A DNA stretch of 64,000 bases from Tetrahymena thermophila SB210 (taxonomy: Eukaryota; Ciliophora; Oligohymenophorea; Hymenostomatida; Tetrahymenidae). Position numbers and translations under genes: made by a program. Shown piece after piece: positions 12,984 to 25,100 of the stretch (the stretch's first letter is position 1; the number at the start of each line of letters is the position of its first letter). The stretch covers positions 310,001-374,000 of the forward strand of contig NW_002476246.1 in NCBI RefSeq assembly GCF_000189635.1. Direction: 5' to 3'. Under the pieces are notes generated by a model. It made no database searches and was not told the origin of the DNA. It saw only the letters and a program-made list of their open reading frames with translations.

Positions 12984-14522
12984 TCAGTCCAAATCATAAA
13001 GATCAAATAAAATCTGTTCTTTGAAAAATGTCATTTCTTATTGTATGGCTTTATTAAAAGCAATAATTTAGTAGACTGGGATTTTAATAAGATAAATTTC
13101 ATTTAGATTTTGATTATGAGAAATAATTATATTAGGAATAATTTAATAGTTTTGAATAAGTTAATTCATCAATATAGATTATTTTTTAGGAGTTATATCA
13201 TAAAAAAAGCATATTTAAAAGCAAAATTTGTAGTATTAGTTTTTAATTATTTCTTCTATTATGATAGAAGCTATGCTTTATTCACCAAGGAAAATTTATA
13301 TAATATTTTAATAGATCATGCTTGATATTGTATAGCTATATCTATGTTAAAAGTTTTCAGAGTCTATTTAGAAAGTTATTTTCCTATTTGTCTCTCTCAG
13401 CAATATATTGCATATAATTCTAAAGCTTTATAAATCTACATTTTTTATTAAGGCTGTAATTTATTATTAATGTGATTTAAATCTAAAATACTGCTAATAT
13501 ATCTAATTCTCAGATAAGTTTTTAATTTTTTAGCAGTCTAAGCAAATCTTTCTTTGAAAAGGACCCTATAAGAAAAAGTTATAGATGTTTTTTAAAATAA
13601 GAAAGTAGCTATGAGAAAAAATTAGCAAGTATGAAATCAAAATACTTCTGACAAGCTAATTTTCTGAGATATTACTAAAAAGTAAATCAAATATTATCAT
13701 TATTAGTAATATTATACCTTGTAAACCACTATTAAAATTACAATATTCTTATTAAGAACCTATTATATTGTGAATAGGTTTGTGTAAATATCCAAAGTTG
13801 ATACCTGAGTAGCTCAGAAAAATAAATACTATAACAGATGCATTTATGTAATTGAAGTTGATAACATCATTTTCATAACCAAATTTAAATATTGATTAGA
13901 GATTTTTTAATTAAGATAAAGCTATACCAAGCATAATAGTAAATATCATGAAATAATAAAAAAACAACCTCTCAGAGCATAAGCTTGCATAACCTGTTAG
14001 GAGGCTTGTAAAAAAGAATTTATTAAATATTTATCTTAGTGTTGCAATATTATTTTAGTCATAATTCTATTTGAGCTCATACATCATAGTACTTGTAAGA
14101 AATCCAAATTAGCTTCCAAAAAATAAAGATAGAATAGCTCCTTCTTCATATTTTACATAGATAACTATGCTAAAAAGAGAATGGATGTAAATTAAGCCCA
14201 ATTTTAGAAAATAAGTCAGTGAGCTTATAAGTAAGTCTTATTTTTCTTGAGAGATATTATCCTTAACAGTTGGGATATAGCAAAGAAAATTCCATTTTAA
14301 ACAAAATGTTACAATGCTCCAGTTACTTTAGCTCGTTTTCAAATATGAAAATAGAAAAAATTAAGCAAGCATAAAGCAAACAAAGAATCCTTTTAAAATT
14401 GAATATTTATCATGGACACTAAAAAGGTAGTATAGTGTGATAAAGTTGTTAATTTAAAATAATACGAAGCAAAAAGACATTATTCGTCTTAAAAACAGAG
14501 GTATTCTTTAAAGTAGCTCCAT
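12984..14522 (-). CDS. polytopic membrane protein, unknown function (paralogue of 3400-4950)
   Basis: A single minus-strand frame runs from ATG at 14522 to TGA at 12984-12986, 512 residues, with many TAA/TAG codons read as Gln. It begins MELLQRIPLFLRRIMSF. Hydrophobic segments are spread over the first 330 residues (for example KGFFVCFMLAQFFLFSYL, LLIMIIFDLLF, ILISYLLIFSHSYFLIL); the remaining 180 residues are polar and Gln-rich, ending ILFDLYDLD. Length, layout and C-terminal end match the gene at 3400-4950. The reading frame stays open for about 29 codons upstream of the chosen ATG, back to a TGA, but contains no other ATG. A short upstream exon therefore cannot be excluded. No catalytic or transport motif is recognised. 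Confidence 0.78.
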
Positions 14523-14980
14523 TTTATTTAGGATACGATCTTCGAAAATATCTACTTGATTTTAAGATAAATTAAGAAGGAATATTTTTCTTAATACTCA
14601 GCAAATATATGCAAGTCTAGTTGGTAGTTTTCAATGCTATGCTCTGCTTTGTTTTCCTAAACTTATGGCTCCTATTAAATATTTTTATATTATATAGCGA
14701 ACTTGATGTATTTAATTATTTCTGTTTCTTAAGATTTTTCTAATTTTAGTTATCAAAAATTATATACAATTTATCTAAACATATCATTTTACAAACAAAA
14801 CACAAGAAATTTGATTTCCAAATATTAAAATCTTCTCTATTTAAAATATTTAGCACAATTAATTCTAGAAAGCAAATATGATATTTATTTTTACTTGAAA
14901 TTAAGAAATCTTTGTAAGTTTATAATTTTTTTATTTTAAACAAAATTAAGTCTATCTTTATTTTAAAATTAGCACCGAAA
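14523..14980. other. AT-rich spacer before the tRNA array
   Basis: This divergent intergenic region lies between the minus-strand membrane gene and the first tRNA-Gly. No exon is visible. Just before the tRNA, a duplicated gcaccga (14972-14978, repeated at 14981-14987) copies the first tRNA bases. Confidence 0.5.
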
Positions 14981-15051
14981 GCACCGATGGTTTAGTGGTA
15001 GAATAGAGCGTTGCCATCGCTTTGACCCGGGTTCGATTCCCGGTCGGTGCA
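14981..15051 (+). tRNA. tRNA-Gly (GCC), copy 1
   Basis: A 71-nt cloverleaf. The acceptor strand GCACCGA pairs perfectly with TCGGTGC, with discriminator A. The anticodon loop TTGCCAT carries GCC. The T arm is CCGGG-TTCGATT-CCCGG. A- and B-box sequences are intact, there is no intron and CCA is not encoded. A T run follows directly at 15052-15059 and serves as Pol III terminator. Confidence 0.97.
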
Positions 15052-15300
15052 TTTTTTTTATATGATAATTTAAAATTATGAAAATTTTTATCCATACTGC
15101 AATAAAATATTAGATATATCCAAGCAGTATTTTCATAAAATCTTTTTATTTTTTGATTTTTTTAAGTATTTATTTTACAAATTTTTGAGTTTATTTCTAT
15201 ACAATATAAAAAACTACATCTAAATTAATTTGAATTAATACTAAGATTTTTTTTAAAATGAGTTTTAATGGAAATAAAATTTAAATAGATATCACCTAAA

Positions 15301-15371
15301 GCACCGATGGTTTAGTGGTAGAATAGAGCGTTGCCATCGCTTTGACCCGGGTTCGATTCCCGGTCGGTGCA
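15301..15371 (+). tRNA. tRNA-Gly (GCC), copy 2
   Basis: The 71 nt are identical to copy 1 at every base, with anticodon GCC and a T6 terminator directly downstream. It lies only 249 bp after copy 1, with an unrelated AT-rich spacer between them. Confidence 0.97.
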
Positions 15372-15640
15372 TTTTTTAATTTATTTAATACAATTTTATA
15401 CTAATTATAACAATATATCTCCCATTAATTTAACATAAATTAGCCAAGTAAAAAATTTTGGAACTAGAAATAAAAAATTAAAAGTTGATATTAATTGCAT
15501 TTATTACTTACTACTAAAAGATAGATTAGACTTAAATTTTAAATAAATCTTTATTTTTATTTATATCTAAAGTTAAACAATTTTAATTTATTTTGTTATA
15601 GTGATTAGTAGAATTTATTTTATTTTATACTCCTACTCTT

Positions 15641-15780
15641 AAATGATTACTCTCAATTAAATTAACCTATTTAAAATTTTTTAATAAGTATTGTAAAATC
15701 AGTAGAATATTTACTTATTCTTCTTAAGTGGTGTGTAAAAATTAGATAGTGATTTGAAATTTATAATGTTTACTAATCAC
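15641..15780 (+). pseudogene. decayed fragment of giant-gene exon 3
   Basis: The stretch aligns by eye with the start of exon 3 of the giant genes. It shares the tctcaattaaattaacctat block seen in gene A near 16947 and a following block close to gene C 42073-42160 (agtagaatattta, gtgtgtaaaaa, gtttactaa). Neither a start exon nor downstream exons are recognisable, and the frame meets TGA just after the match. It sits between tRNA-Gly copies 2 and 3, the place where an intact gene would be expected. Confidence 0.65.
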
Positions 15781-15919
15781 TCAATATGAAAATTTTAAAG
15801 AGAAGGGGTATGAATTTTTGAAACATATGATAGATATATGAAAATGAACAACTAGAGAGAGTGGTTTGATGTATTTAAACAAAATAATTGCGAAAAATAA
15901 ATTAAGCATAACACCGAAA

Positions 15920-15990
15920 GCACCGATGGTTTAGTGGTAGAATAGAGCGTTGCCATCGCTTTGACCCGGGTTCGATTCCCGGTCGGTGCA
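15920..15990 (+). tRNA. tRNA-Gly (GCC), copy 3
   Basis: Identical 71-nt tRNA-Gly with anticodon GCC, followed by T6. It ends 198 bp before the ATG of giant gene A. Its 5' flank (tgtatttaaacaaaataa, then aagcata and accgaaa) is shared with copy 5, showing that both belong to the same duplicated unit. Confidence 0.97.
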
Positions 15991-16188
15991 TTTTTTCTAA
16001 ATGTAATTAAAAAGAAAGTTAAATATTTTTATTTTTATATTTTTTATAAACCATCTTTCTTTCCATAAAAAATGATATTTATTTTTTCAATTCAATTATC
16101 TATTTAATTTAAATGTAAATAAGTTTGCTTGAAAGAAATATATAAATAAATTAAAAGCAAATAGTTTTTTATCTAAGACAAAAATAAA

Positions 16189-19100
16189 ATGATAACAAAA
16201 TAAATTATACTTATTTTATTTTTAAGTAGAGTTCTTAGCTAAATTTTACAGAAATGCCAGATTTAAAATTAGTACTTTGATATAGCACTATAGAGCTGTG
16301 GTAATTGCTAAGCAAGCTGTAATCAGTGTTATGATTAGGAAACATGCAAAATATGCTAATCTTCATACTTTTATGTATTTTTACATCTTATTTAATTATT
16401 TAAGCATACAATCTTTAAAGTATTTCTTTAAAATATTTAATAAAAAGGATAGCAATACAGGTAATTGCAAACCTTAATGCAAATAAGGTGGTTCATAATA
16501 AGAATTTTTTTAGGTTTGCATAGAGTGTTAAATAGAAAACTGTAATATTTGTGAGTATGAAGGTACATAATGTAAATAATGTATTGAAGGATGGAGTTTG
16601 TCTAAAGATAAACTAAGCTGCTAGAAATAAGAATGTTTAAACAGTGAATATTTATATTATAATAGGGAATCTGATCAATGTACTATAGTATGTCCAGAAT
16701 AGGCAAATAATAATGATAGATCTTGCACTAATTTAAGAAAATTTAGCTAGATGGGAACACTTGGAAGTAGAAGTAAAATTAAATAAGATGATATTAATGA
16801 AATTTATTACTACAAAAGAATAGACTAAAGTTAAATTGTAATTATTTTGTTTTTTGATTTAAAAGCAAATATTTTTGATTATTCAAAAGGTTATCGCTTT
16901 AAGTAGCACAAGTGCTATCTTTTATTCATATCCAGAACTAATTTCTCTCAATTAAATTAACCTACTGAGTAGCTTTTCATAGAGTTTCTAAAATAATAAC
17001 AGCATTTATTTATTTTCTTCAAATAGCGTATAAAAATTAGATTTAGAGTTAAATAAAGTTTCTTTTGTTTACTAAACGCCGAATTGCCTATATTTTGCCT
17101 ACTCTAATTCTAGTGCATTATGCTATTATAACTAGTACCTAAATATTTTTAATTTATATAATTAAAATGTAAAAGTATATAAAATCAAGTCTGAAATAAT
17201 AGTTGATTTTCTTCCGTACTAGTTTAATCTAAAGCCACCCCCTCCTCCTGATTTCCCTCTTCCTAATAATCCTTTTGATCCTTCCTAACCAACTGATCCT
17301 TCATAGATTGATCCTTCATAGACTAATCCTTCATAGATTGATCCTTCATAGACTGATCCTTCATAGATTGATCCTTCATAGACTGATCCTTCATAGACTG
17401 ATCCTTCATAAACAACGGATCCTTCGTAAACAACGGATCCTTCAATTCCATCTTCTCCTCCTCCTTTACCACCACCCCCACCATAGATTGATTCATTAGG
17501 ATGTACCATAATATATGGAAGTTAATATGTATAATTTACTAAGTAGACTTTAAGCTTGGTTTAGAAAAATTTTTTAGGTGAAACCTTTTTAAGCTAAAAT
17601 TAAACTTAAAGGATAAATCCAATCAATTAAGTTTTTGATTTAAAAAATATTAATCAAACAGTAATTACATTCTCTGATGGAAGTATTTGGTTCATAGATT
17701 GGAATAATATAACTTTTATTTACAAAAACTTTAACTTTGATTAAAATTTTTAAATTTTAAATTGCATTGAATATGATCAAAAAGCAAGGTTAATTGTAAT
17801 AAAAGCAGATAATTTCAATGGTATTTATTAGTCTGCAATAATATGCGCTAATCTTACGTTTAACTAAACTGAAAATAGTGTATTCTTTTAATATGTAAAT
17901 TATTAAAAATTTTTTTAAATTAATTAAATATATTAATTCTTCTATCAGGAATAGCCTCATTTTGTCAAAATGACTTCTCAAATTATTGATCACTTAATGC
18001 TCAATGATTATAATTCAATAATACTTACTTCATTTGAAGGTATATATATTCTAATATTAAAAAAATTTTGAAAAAATTGTTTTTAAAATCCATTTTATTT
18101 TTTTGAAGAATTTAAAAAATAAATAAATAAATATTATAATTATCATTAAATTAAATATAAAAAATAATTGAATATTAAAAAGGATATGAAATTGTGAATA
18201 TAAGCGGACAAATAAGTTAGTAAGTAACATAAAGTGATCAAAATATTTTTTATTCTTCCGTAGATCTGAATAATCAGCATATCTATCATTTAAAATTTGT
18301 TAACTAGAATTAGGCACTTGTGTATAACTTGCTTAATAATAATTTAAATATATATAAGATAAATTTCAATTTAACTCATATTTGGTAAGATACTACTAAT
18401 TTATAACTTTAACTAGATCCTCTAGATTAAACAGATATTTAAATCAAAAGAAACTTAATAAACATTTTGAATGATGAAAAATTAATTATTGCATATAAAA
18501 ACTAATTATGGCAATTAACGTTTTAGTAACAGCTAAAATACTAAAATATAATTTATAGTAGTTTTGCAGATAATAATGATGCTTATTATATGGGTGGTAT
18601 CTAAAATGTACTTTATAATTCAGAAAGAAATATTGTAGCTATCATTTTTAAAACTGGATTTAGAATTCAATAATTGCAAGGATAAAAGCAAGTTTTTGAG
18701 AAAAATATAAAATTTTAGATTTTGAATGCTGAAATTTGTGCTTAATATATTGCAATTATTTATCAAAACTAAGCAACATATAATTTTATAATGGTTAATG
18801 CTAATAACAATTAGATGTATTAATATGAAATACAGAGCACCAGCCTATTTATTAGTTTATTAAAAGGAATAAATTCTTCTGTTATGTATATAGCAGTTCA
18901 TTACTAAAGTTAATCGTTACTGTTTTGCATATCATCATAAAAAATAGATATTTTTATGATATAAGCAACCATATCTATGCAAAATGTAGATAATGACAAA
19001 TTAGTTTAAGCTATAAATGATAATATTTATTTTTAAACTATTGAATATCTTTTAATTGTTTTTGCTTATGATTTGCAAAGTTCTTCTTTGACCTTAGTAG

Positions 19101-22100
19101 ATTAGCTATCTAACAACGGTTCTTATATTACAATAAATAATGATCTTATAGTGACTTCGTAAATTTGTAAAGGAAATACCGCTTTTGTATTACATAGTCA
19201 AAAACAAAAGATAAATTAGTTAATCATTGTTTATAATTTTTACGACTCTAGCATTAAATAATCTTTTTTAGCAATTAGCAAATAGCATTTAAAAATAGTT
19301 TTTAAAATATAATTTTAAATTGGTTCTATGAAATTAAAGATTCTAGATTTATAAACTTTGAAAATTACTCAAACTGATTAAACTGAAGTTATAGCCTCAA
19401 ACGAACAAAATTTTATAGCTTCTTATTTATAGCAGTATATAGTTTACAATTTTATTGATCTCTCTAGTTTTAGCTTATAAATACCTTTTTCTATTGCTAT
19501 TTTAGATACCAACCTTCTTTAAATTTAAGATAAAATTTATTTGATGATCTAAAACATACAAAAAGTAATTTTTTTATTTAGTATTTATTTATAATACATA
19601 TATTTAAAAATTTAATTCCTTTAAGAATATTTAATATTTTTATTTTATTTCGAAGCATTGTTTTAATATTTTTAGTTTTATCAATCTGACTTTATAAAAG
19701 AAAATATAAGAATACTACAAAGATCTTTATATTTAATTAAAAATATTTCATCCAATATAAAATTATTTATATCTTCTTTAAAATTTTAAAGCTCTTTTGA
19801 TAGAATTTTTTAATTTATTGAAAAAAACCTTTTAAAACAATTTGCTAATTAATTTTAAAAAAATTCATACTAACTTTTTATTTAGAATATTTACAATAAC
19901 TGAATTTACTTACTTACTTACTTATCTTTTAATCATAATTATTAGTAAATATTTATGTACGACATTACTGGACAGTAATTAACATAACTTGTCTTGTAAG
20001 CTGCAACAGAAAACAAATATTCCATAATTAAGCAAGAATAGGTTATACTCTTTCAATCTACAAACATAATTAATAAATATTTACTAGGATAAAAATATTA
20101 ATAAATTAAGATACTAGGTTCATCATAATATTGGTAGATTATGTAATTCCAATCAAGTACTCTGTTAATCTACTAAAATTAAATTGCATTTTTTGATTTT
20201 AACACCAACGAACAAATTTTAAGTGGTAAACATTTACTTAAATATATATTTAAAAATAATATTAATTATAAAAAATAGATTATCCAAATAATTTATTGGA
20301 TGTTTTAGAATTTGTATCAATAGTAAGAGATAGATAATTTTTAGCAAAGATTGTTGATTAATATGTTGTTTTAGATCTCTAGCTTAATATCATACATACA
20401 TTCTTGAATTAGACTTAAGTATTATATGTTTCTGAAATAGATGTATTTATCTCGTCTGATTAAAATAGTTAAATTATTTTACATAGAAGAATTGATTACA
20501 AATCATAGAAATTAAACTTATTTTTCACGAATGATCAGCAAAAACTTAGTTATGAAGCTGTAATTTAATCTAAAAACAGTATAATTTTAACAATAAAGGA
20601 ATAGCTAACATAAATATCATATTTGTACAATTATTTCACTGATTAAATTAGTTAACTTTAATTTCAAGATATGATTTATTACAATTAAAATGATAAATAT
20701 TAGCTGTACTCATAAGATGATGTAATTATAATATTCTTACAAACTTCCTACACGATAATTTAAATATTACAAAATGGGTAGTATTAAATATTAAAATATT
20801 AAAGCTTATCACAAAACTTTCTTTAACTATACAATCTTGATTAAGTTTTTTATAATATCTAAAATAAATTAATTATTTAGTTTTATATTTAATATGATAG
20901 TTCTTAATAAGGAAAAACTATTTTAACTATTTATGACGAAGATTTGATATAAAAATGTTAATACTCCTTCTTAAATAGCTAAAAATATTTGCATGTATTA
21001 AAAGACTCGGTAAAAATTAAATTTATAATTTACATGATATGTTTTATTAAATTTTTTCCCTATTTTTAATATCCGTACTTTGAATAGTTTTTAGGAAATA
21101 TTCCAAGAAAATTCCAAAATTTAAAAAGTCCTTTTTATACAAAAATTAAAAATAAATTATATTTTTCAAAAATTTATTTACAATATTTTATTTTTTAACT
21201 TATTATTTAAATAGAAATTTGTAACCGTGAGTTCGAATACCTTGAGTATTGTTGATTATGCAAACTGCTAAATATAAAACTCACCTATTTATGGATTATA
21301 GTTTTTACTATAGGGATTAATGTCAAATCCAAGATTTATTATAATAGAAAATAATCTAGATTTAATTATCATATTAACTTAAAATAGACTAAATTTATTT
21401 TAATATTCTAATTTAATGTACTTAGGTAGTGTTGATTACTCTAATTATATGAACTAAGGATAAGTTTAGTATATACCTTAATCAAATTCCATAGTTATTT
21501 TATAGAATCCTACTTTTTAAATATTTGAACTTTGGACATCACTCTTTGCTACCTTGCATAACAATTACCTAAATAATTACAATAATAATATTTTATACTA
21601 TGACAATTAGAAATTAGTTTTATTTTTTAATTATAATTCTGGGATGCTTAATGTGTTTAATAGTATTAATTATTAAATATTAAATCAACATAAGTTCTAG
21701 GGTTCTTAATTTGCTACAAAATTTGATGTTTAATTATTTAATTTAACTTCTACTACAATATTAGCAATTATTTCAAATTAAGAATTAATAGTTTATGACT
21801 TTATTAACAATAAACAGATTAAATATTTGAATTCATCATTTAACTGCAAAATTATGTCGAGTTTTAATTTAAACATATTTTGTTTAGAAAATAGTAATTC
21901 TTTGAAAAAATTTAATTAAGATACTTTGGATTTTGAGACTATTATCAGCATCAATTAAATTTAGTTTGAAGCAACTCAAATTTTTGTTCTAAATGATAAT
22001 ATTCTATCATTATCTAATATTGAAGGAAATCTTATTATTATAAATGTAGAATTAAAACAAATTTCTTCTATAATTTAATTAGAAAGCGAGATAAGGAAAG

Positions 22101-25100
22101 TAAATAATAATTTGAATATTTTTTATGTTTTAATTATTTTTATATTAAAAAATAGATACAAATCAAGCAAAACTACCTTATAGTCTGGACTTAAAATGAT
22201 TAAATTACAACTTTTTAGTTAGATCCTCTTATAGGTATTAAGAAACTTATAAAATTAAATACATATAGTTATAATTCTCAAAAGATTCTTGACTTTACTA
22301 TATTGGACTATTAATAGTATTATAGCATTGTTATAGCCACTGATCTTATAATTTAAGCATTTTATATCAATTCTAATATGTTGATAGGAAATTTACCTGT
22401 TTCATGCTAAAATAATCTGATACTTAAGAGTGATGATAATTATTTATTTGTAATATGCATTTATTAGGTGAGTGTCTTTTAGAAAAAAACTCTTAATTTA
22501 ATAAATTATTACAAAGCTAACTAGTTTATTTATTCCAATATTAAAGATATTTAATTTGTGATAGAAAATATGTTCATAGTTCTTCTTTAAAATGATATAC
22601 TTTTAATATAATTAAGTAAAGAATCATCTACCTTACTCGAGTCCTACTAAAACCTTAGCAACCCAATTATTTACTTCACAGAATTCATTTATTCTAATAA
22701 TTAGAAACAGATATTAGACCAAATACATTTTAAATGTTTTTCGAGCTAAAGTTTATTTAACATCACATATTAAGTATAATAAAATAATATTAAAACTAAT
22801 TAGATGCTAATTACTTATGAATAAAATTCAAGGATATATATCAACCAAAATCAAGTAAAATTTTTTTAATATTATTTTAATTTAATAAGCATAAAAGATT
22901 CTGGATTTTTAAGTTTGTTAAACATTCATTTTTTGAATTTTAGTTATTTTTAAAAAATGATCTAGAATTATCTATTTGTTTTTTTTCGTTATAAAACATA
23001 TAAGGAAACATTTTAATTTATATTTCTTTAGTTTAATTTAAGTAAATAGTTATTTTAAAATTTTCATAAATAGCATCAAGACCTCTAAAGTAGAGTTTAC
23101 TTTCAGTAATTATAGCTATCGAAATATGTAATTTAAATGAACCAAGACTTCACTAATTTAATATAAATAGAAATATTCTATGACATTTTTAACTAAAACT
23201 CAATTGTTGAATACTAATTTGACAATCATAGTAAATTTCAGAAAAAAGGAATGGTTTATCTTTCAGATAATAGTATTATCCTTGCTTAGTTTTAACATTT
23301 ATCTTTCAAGACAATAAAGCTTTTGGTAAGTTCAAATAATAGTATTTTGGAGTTAAATTCAAAGAATAACTTAAAAACTATAATATTTAGTAATGTGGAA
23401 TTTTTCTTTAAAAGCAATACCACACTTTAAATTAGTAATACTGATCTTTTAATACTAAATTAAGTAAAAATTAGCTCTTAGCCTTAAAATATAACTAATA
23501 AATATTACTTTATTATTCAAAATGTGACTAAAGTTTACATAAACAACCTGACCATTGAAAACTTAGATACTCTTTATTAAACTTTATTCTCTTTTTAATT
23601 AGTTACAAATATTATTATTGAAAATATAAATCTAATAAATTTAAAATCGGTAGGAAATATGTTTGAATTTAATAGTTGCTAAGATATCTAAATTTATAAT
23701 ATTTATTTAAGCAATATTAAATTTAATTTAGGCAGTATTTTTTCTTTTATAAAACCAAATAACCTATTATTGAATGGATTGATAGCTGAATAAGTTATTA
23801 AATACCTCAATCCACCTCCTAAAAGAAATCTATAATAAAAAACGAATTTGATTACTTAATTAAATTGCATTGAATCTAATACCACTGCATTATTTATTTT
23901 CTTAGGATGTTAAAATATCAGTTTTTAAAATAGCAGCTTTGAACACTTTTAAGATGTGGGTTTAATTTATGCTAACCATTATTATATTGATAAATCACAG
24001 TTGTGTTTTTAAAATAATTTAGAAATCATATCTTTTAATGTTTTAAACTTTTAATTTTCTGGAAATAATATTGATCAAATACTACAAATAACCTCTATTT
24101 AAGCCTTGCTCTAAAATATCAACTTTAAAACAATTCAGCATATCAATTCTTTGATAAATTTGAATCCTTTAGAAAAAGTATAAATTGAATTATCAAATTT
24201 TGAGAATATTAATTTAAATGAAGGAAGTGTTATTGATTTGCAATAAGGATAGCTTTTAATAGATTATACTAACTTTACTAATATAGATTCTACAGGTTAT
24301 CCATGTGCACTAAATATTTTGTAAGGAGAGTCTATTTAGATAAAAAATAGCAATTTCATTAATTTAGTAAATTTGATGAAAATAAAAGATTCAAAAAACT
24401 AATTATTGCAGTTGTTTTAAGGAGGTGCTATACAGCTTTAGAACACAAAAACTGTAGAAATAAAATATTCTTTATTTAAAAATTGCTTAGCTCTGGGATC
24501 AGGGGGAGCAATTTATTCTTTTTAGTCTAAGCAAAAAGCAACATTTGAGATTTTTATGACATAGTTCATTGAAAATTAATCTATTTAAGATTCTGGTGGT
24601 GCTCTTTATTTCCTGTAATAAACTGGAATTAATATAACTTAGAGTAATTTTACAAGTAATTCGGCATTATAATCAAATGGAGGTGCTATATGTTTTTAAT
24701 CTTCATCTCTAATAGACTTTTAAACAACTAATTTCTCACTAAACCAGGCAGATATTGGTGGATCTATTTATTATTCTGCAACCAGTTCAGATTTATTAAA
24801 GAAACAAATACTATCAAAAAATAAAATTTATTTTGAAAAAAATTAAGGTAATTAAATAAGTTATAAATTTAAAATAAAATATTTTTATTTTTTCAAAAAT
24901 GTTCGGTTTTCAGTAATTTTGTGTTAATTATTTTTTAATTTTGGTTATTTAAACCACTTTATTTAAACTAAAAAAGCATCATTTTATGGTCAAAATATAG
25001 GCTCAATCCCTTTTTGGTTAGGAATTTCAGAAAAACCTAGTTAATAATACCTTAAAATAGTTAATAAATATAAAATTAGTAATATTTCTAGCGGAAACTA

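Noticed and set aside
13110..13325. 71-residue + strand ORF
   Set aside because: It lies antisense inside the open minus-strand membrane-protein gene 12984-14522 and has no support of its own.
16344..16457. Alternative start for gene A at a second ATG followed by a hydrophobic stretch (MQNMLIFILLCIF)
   Set aside because: This frame runs through intron 1. The frame starting at 16189 gives a signal peptide and Cys modules conserved in genes A, B, C and D, and a 51-73-bp intron explains the hydrophobic stretch.
17285..17509. Minus-strand frame rich in Gly/Val/Tyr/Glu/Ser repeats (YEGS units)
   Set aside because: It is the antisense of the DPSQ minisatellite in exon 3 of gene A; the repeat keeps the opposite strand open by chance.
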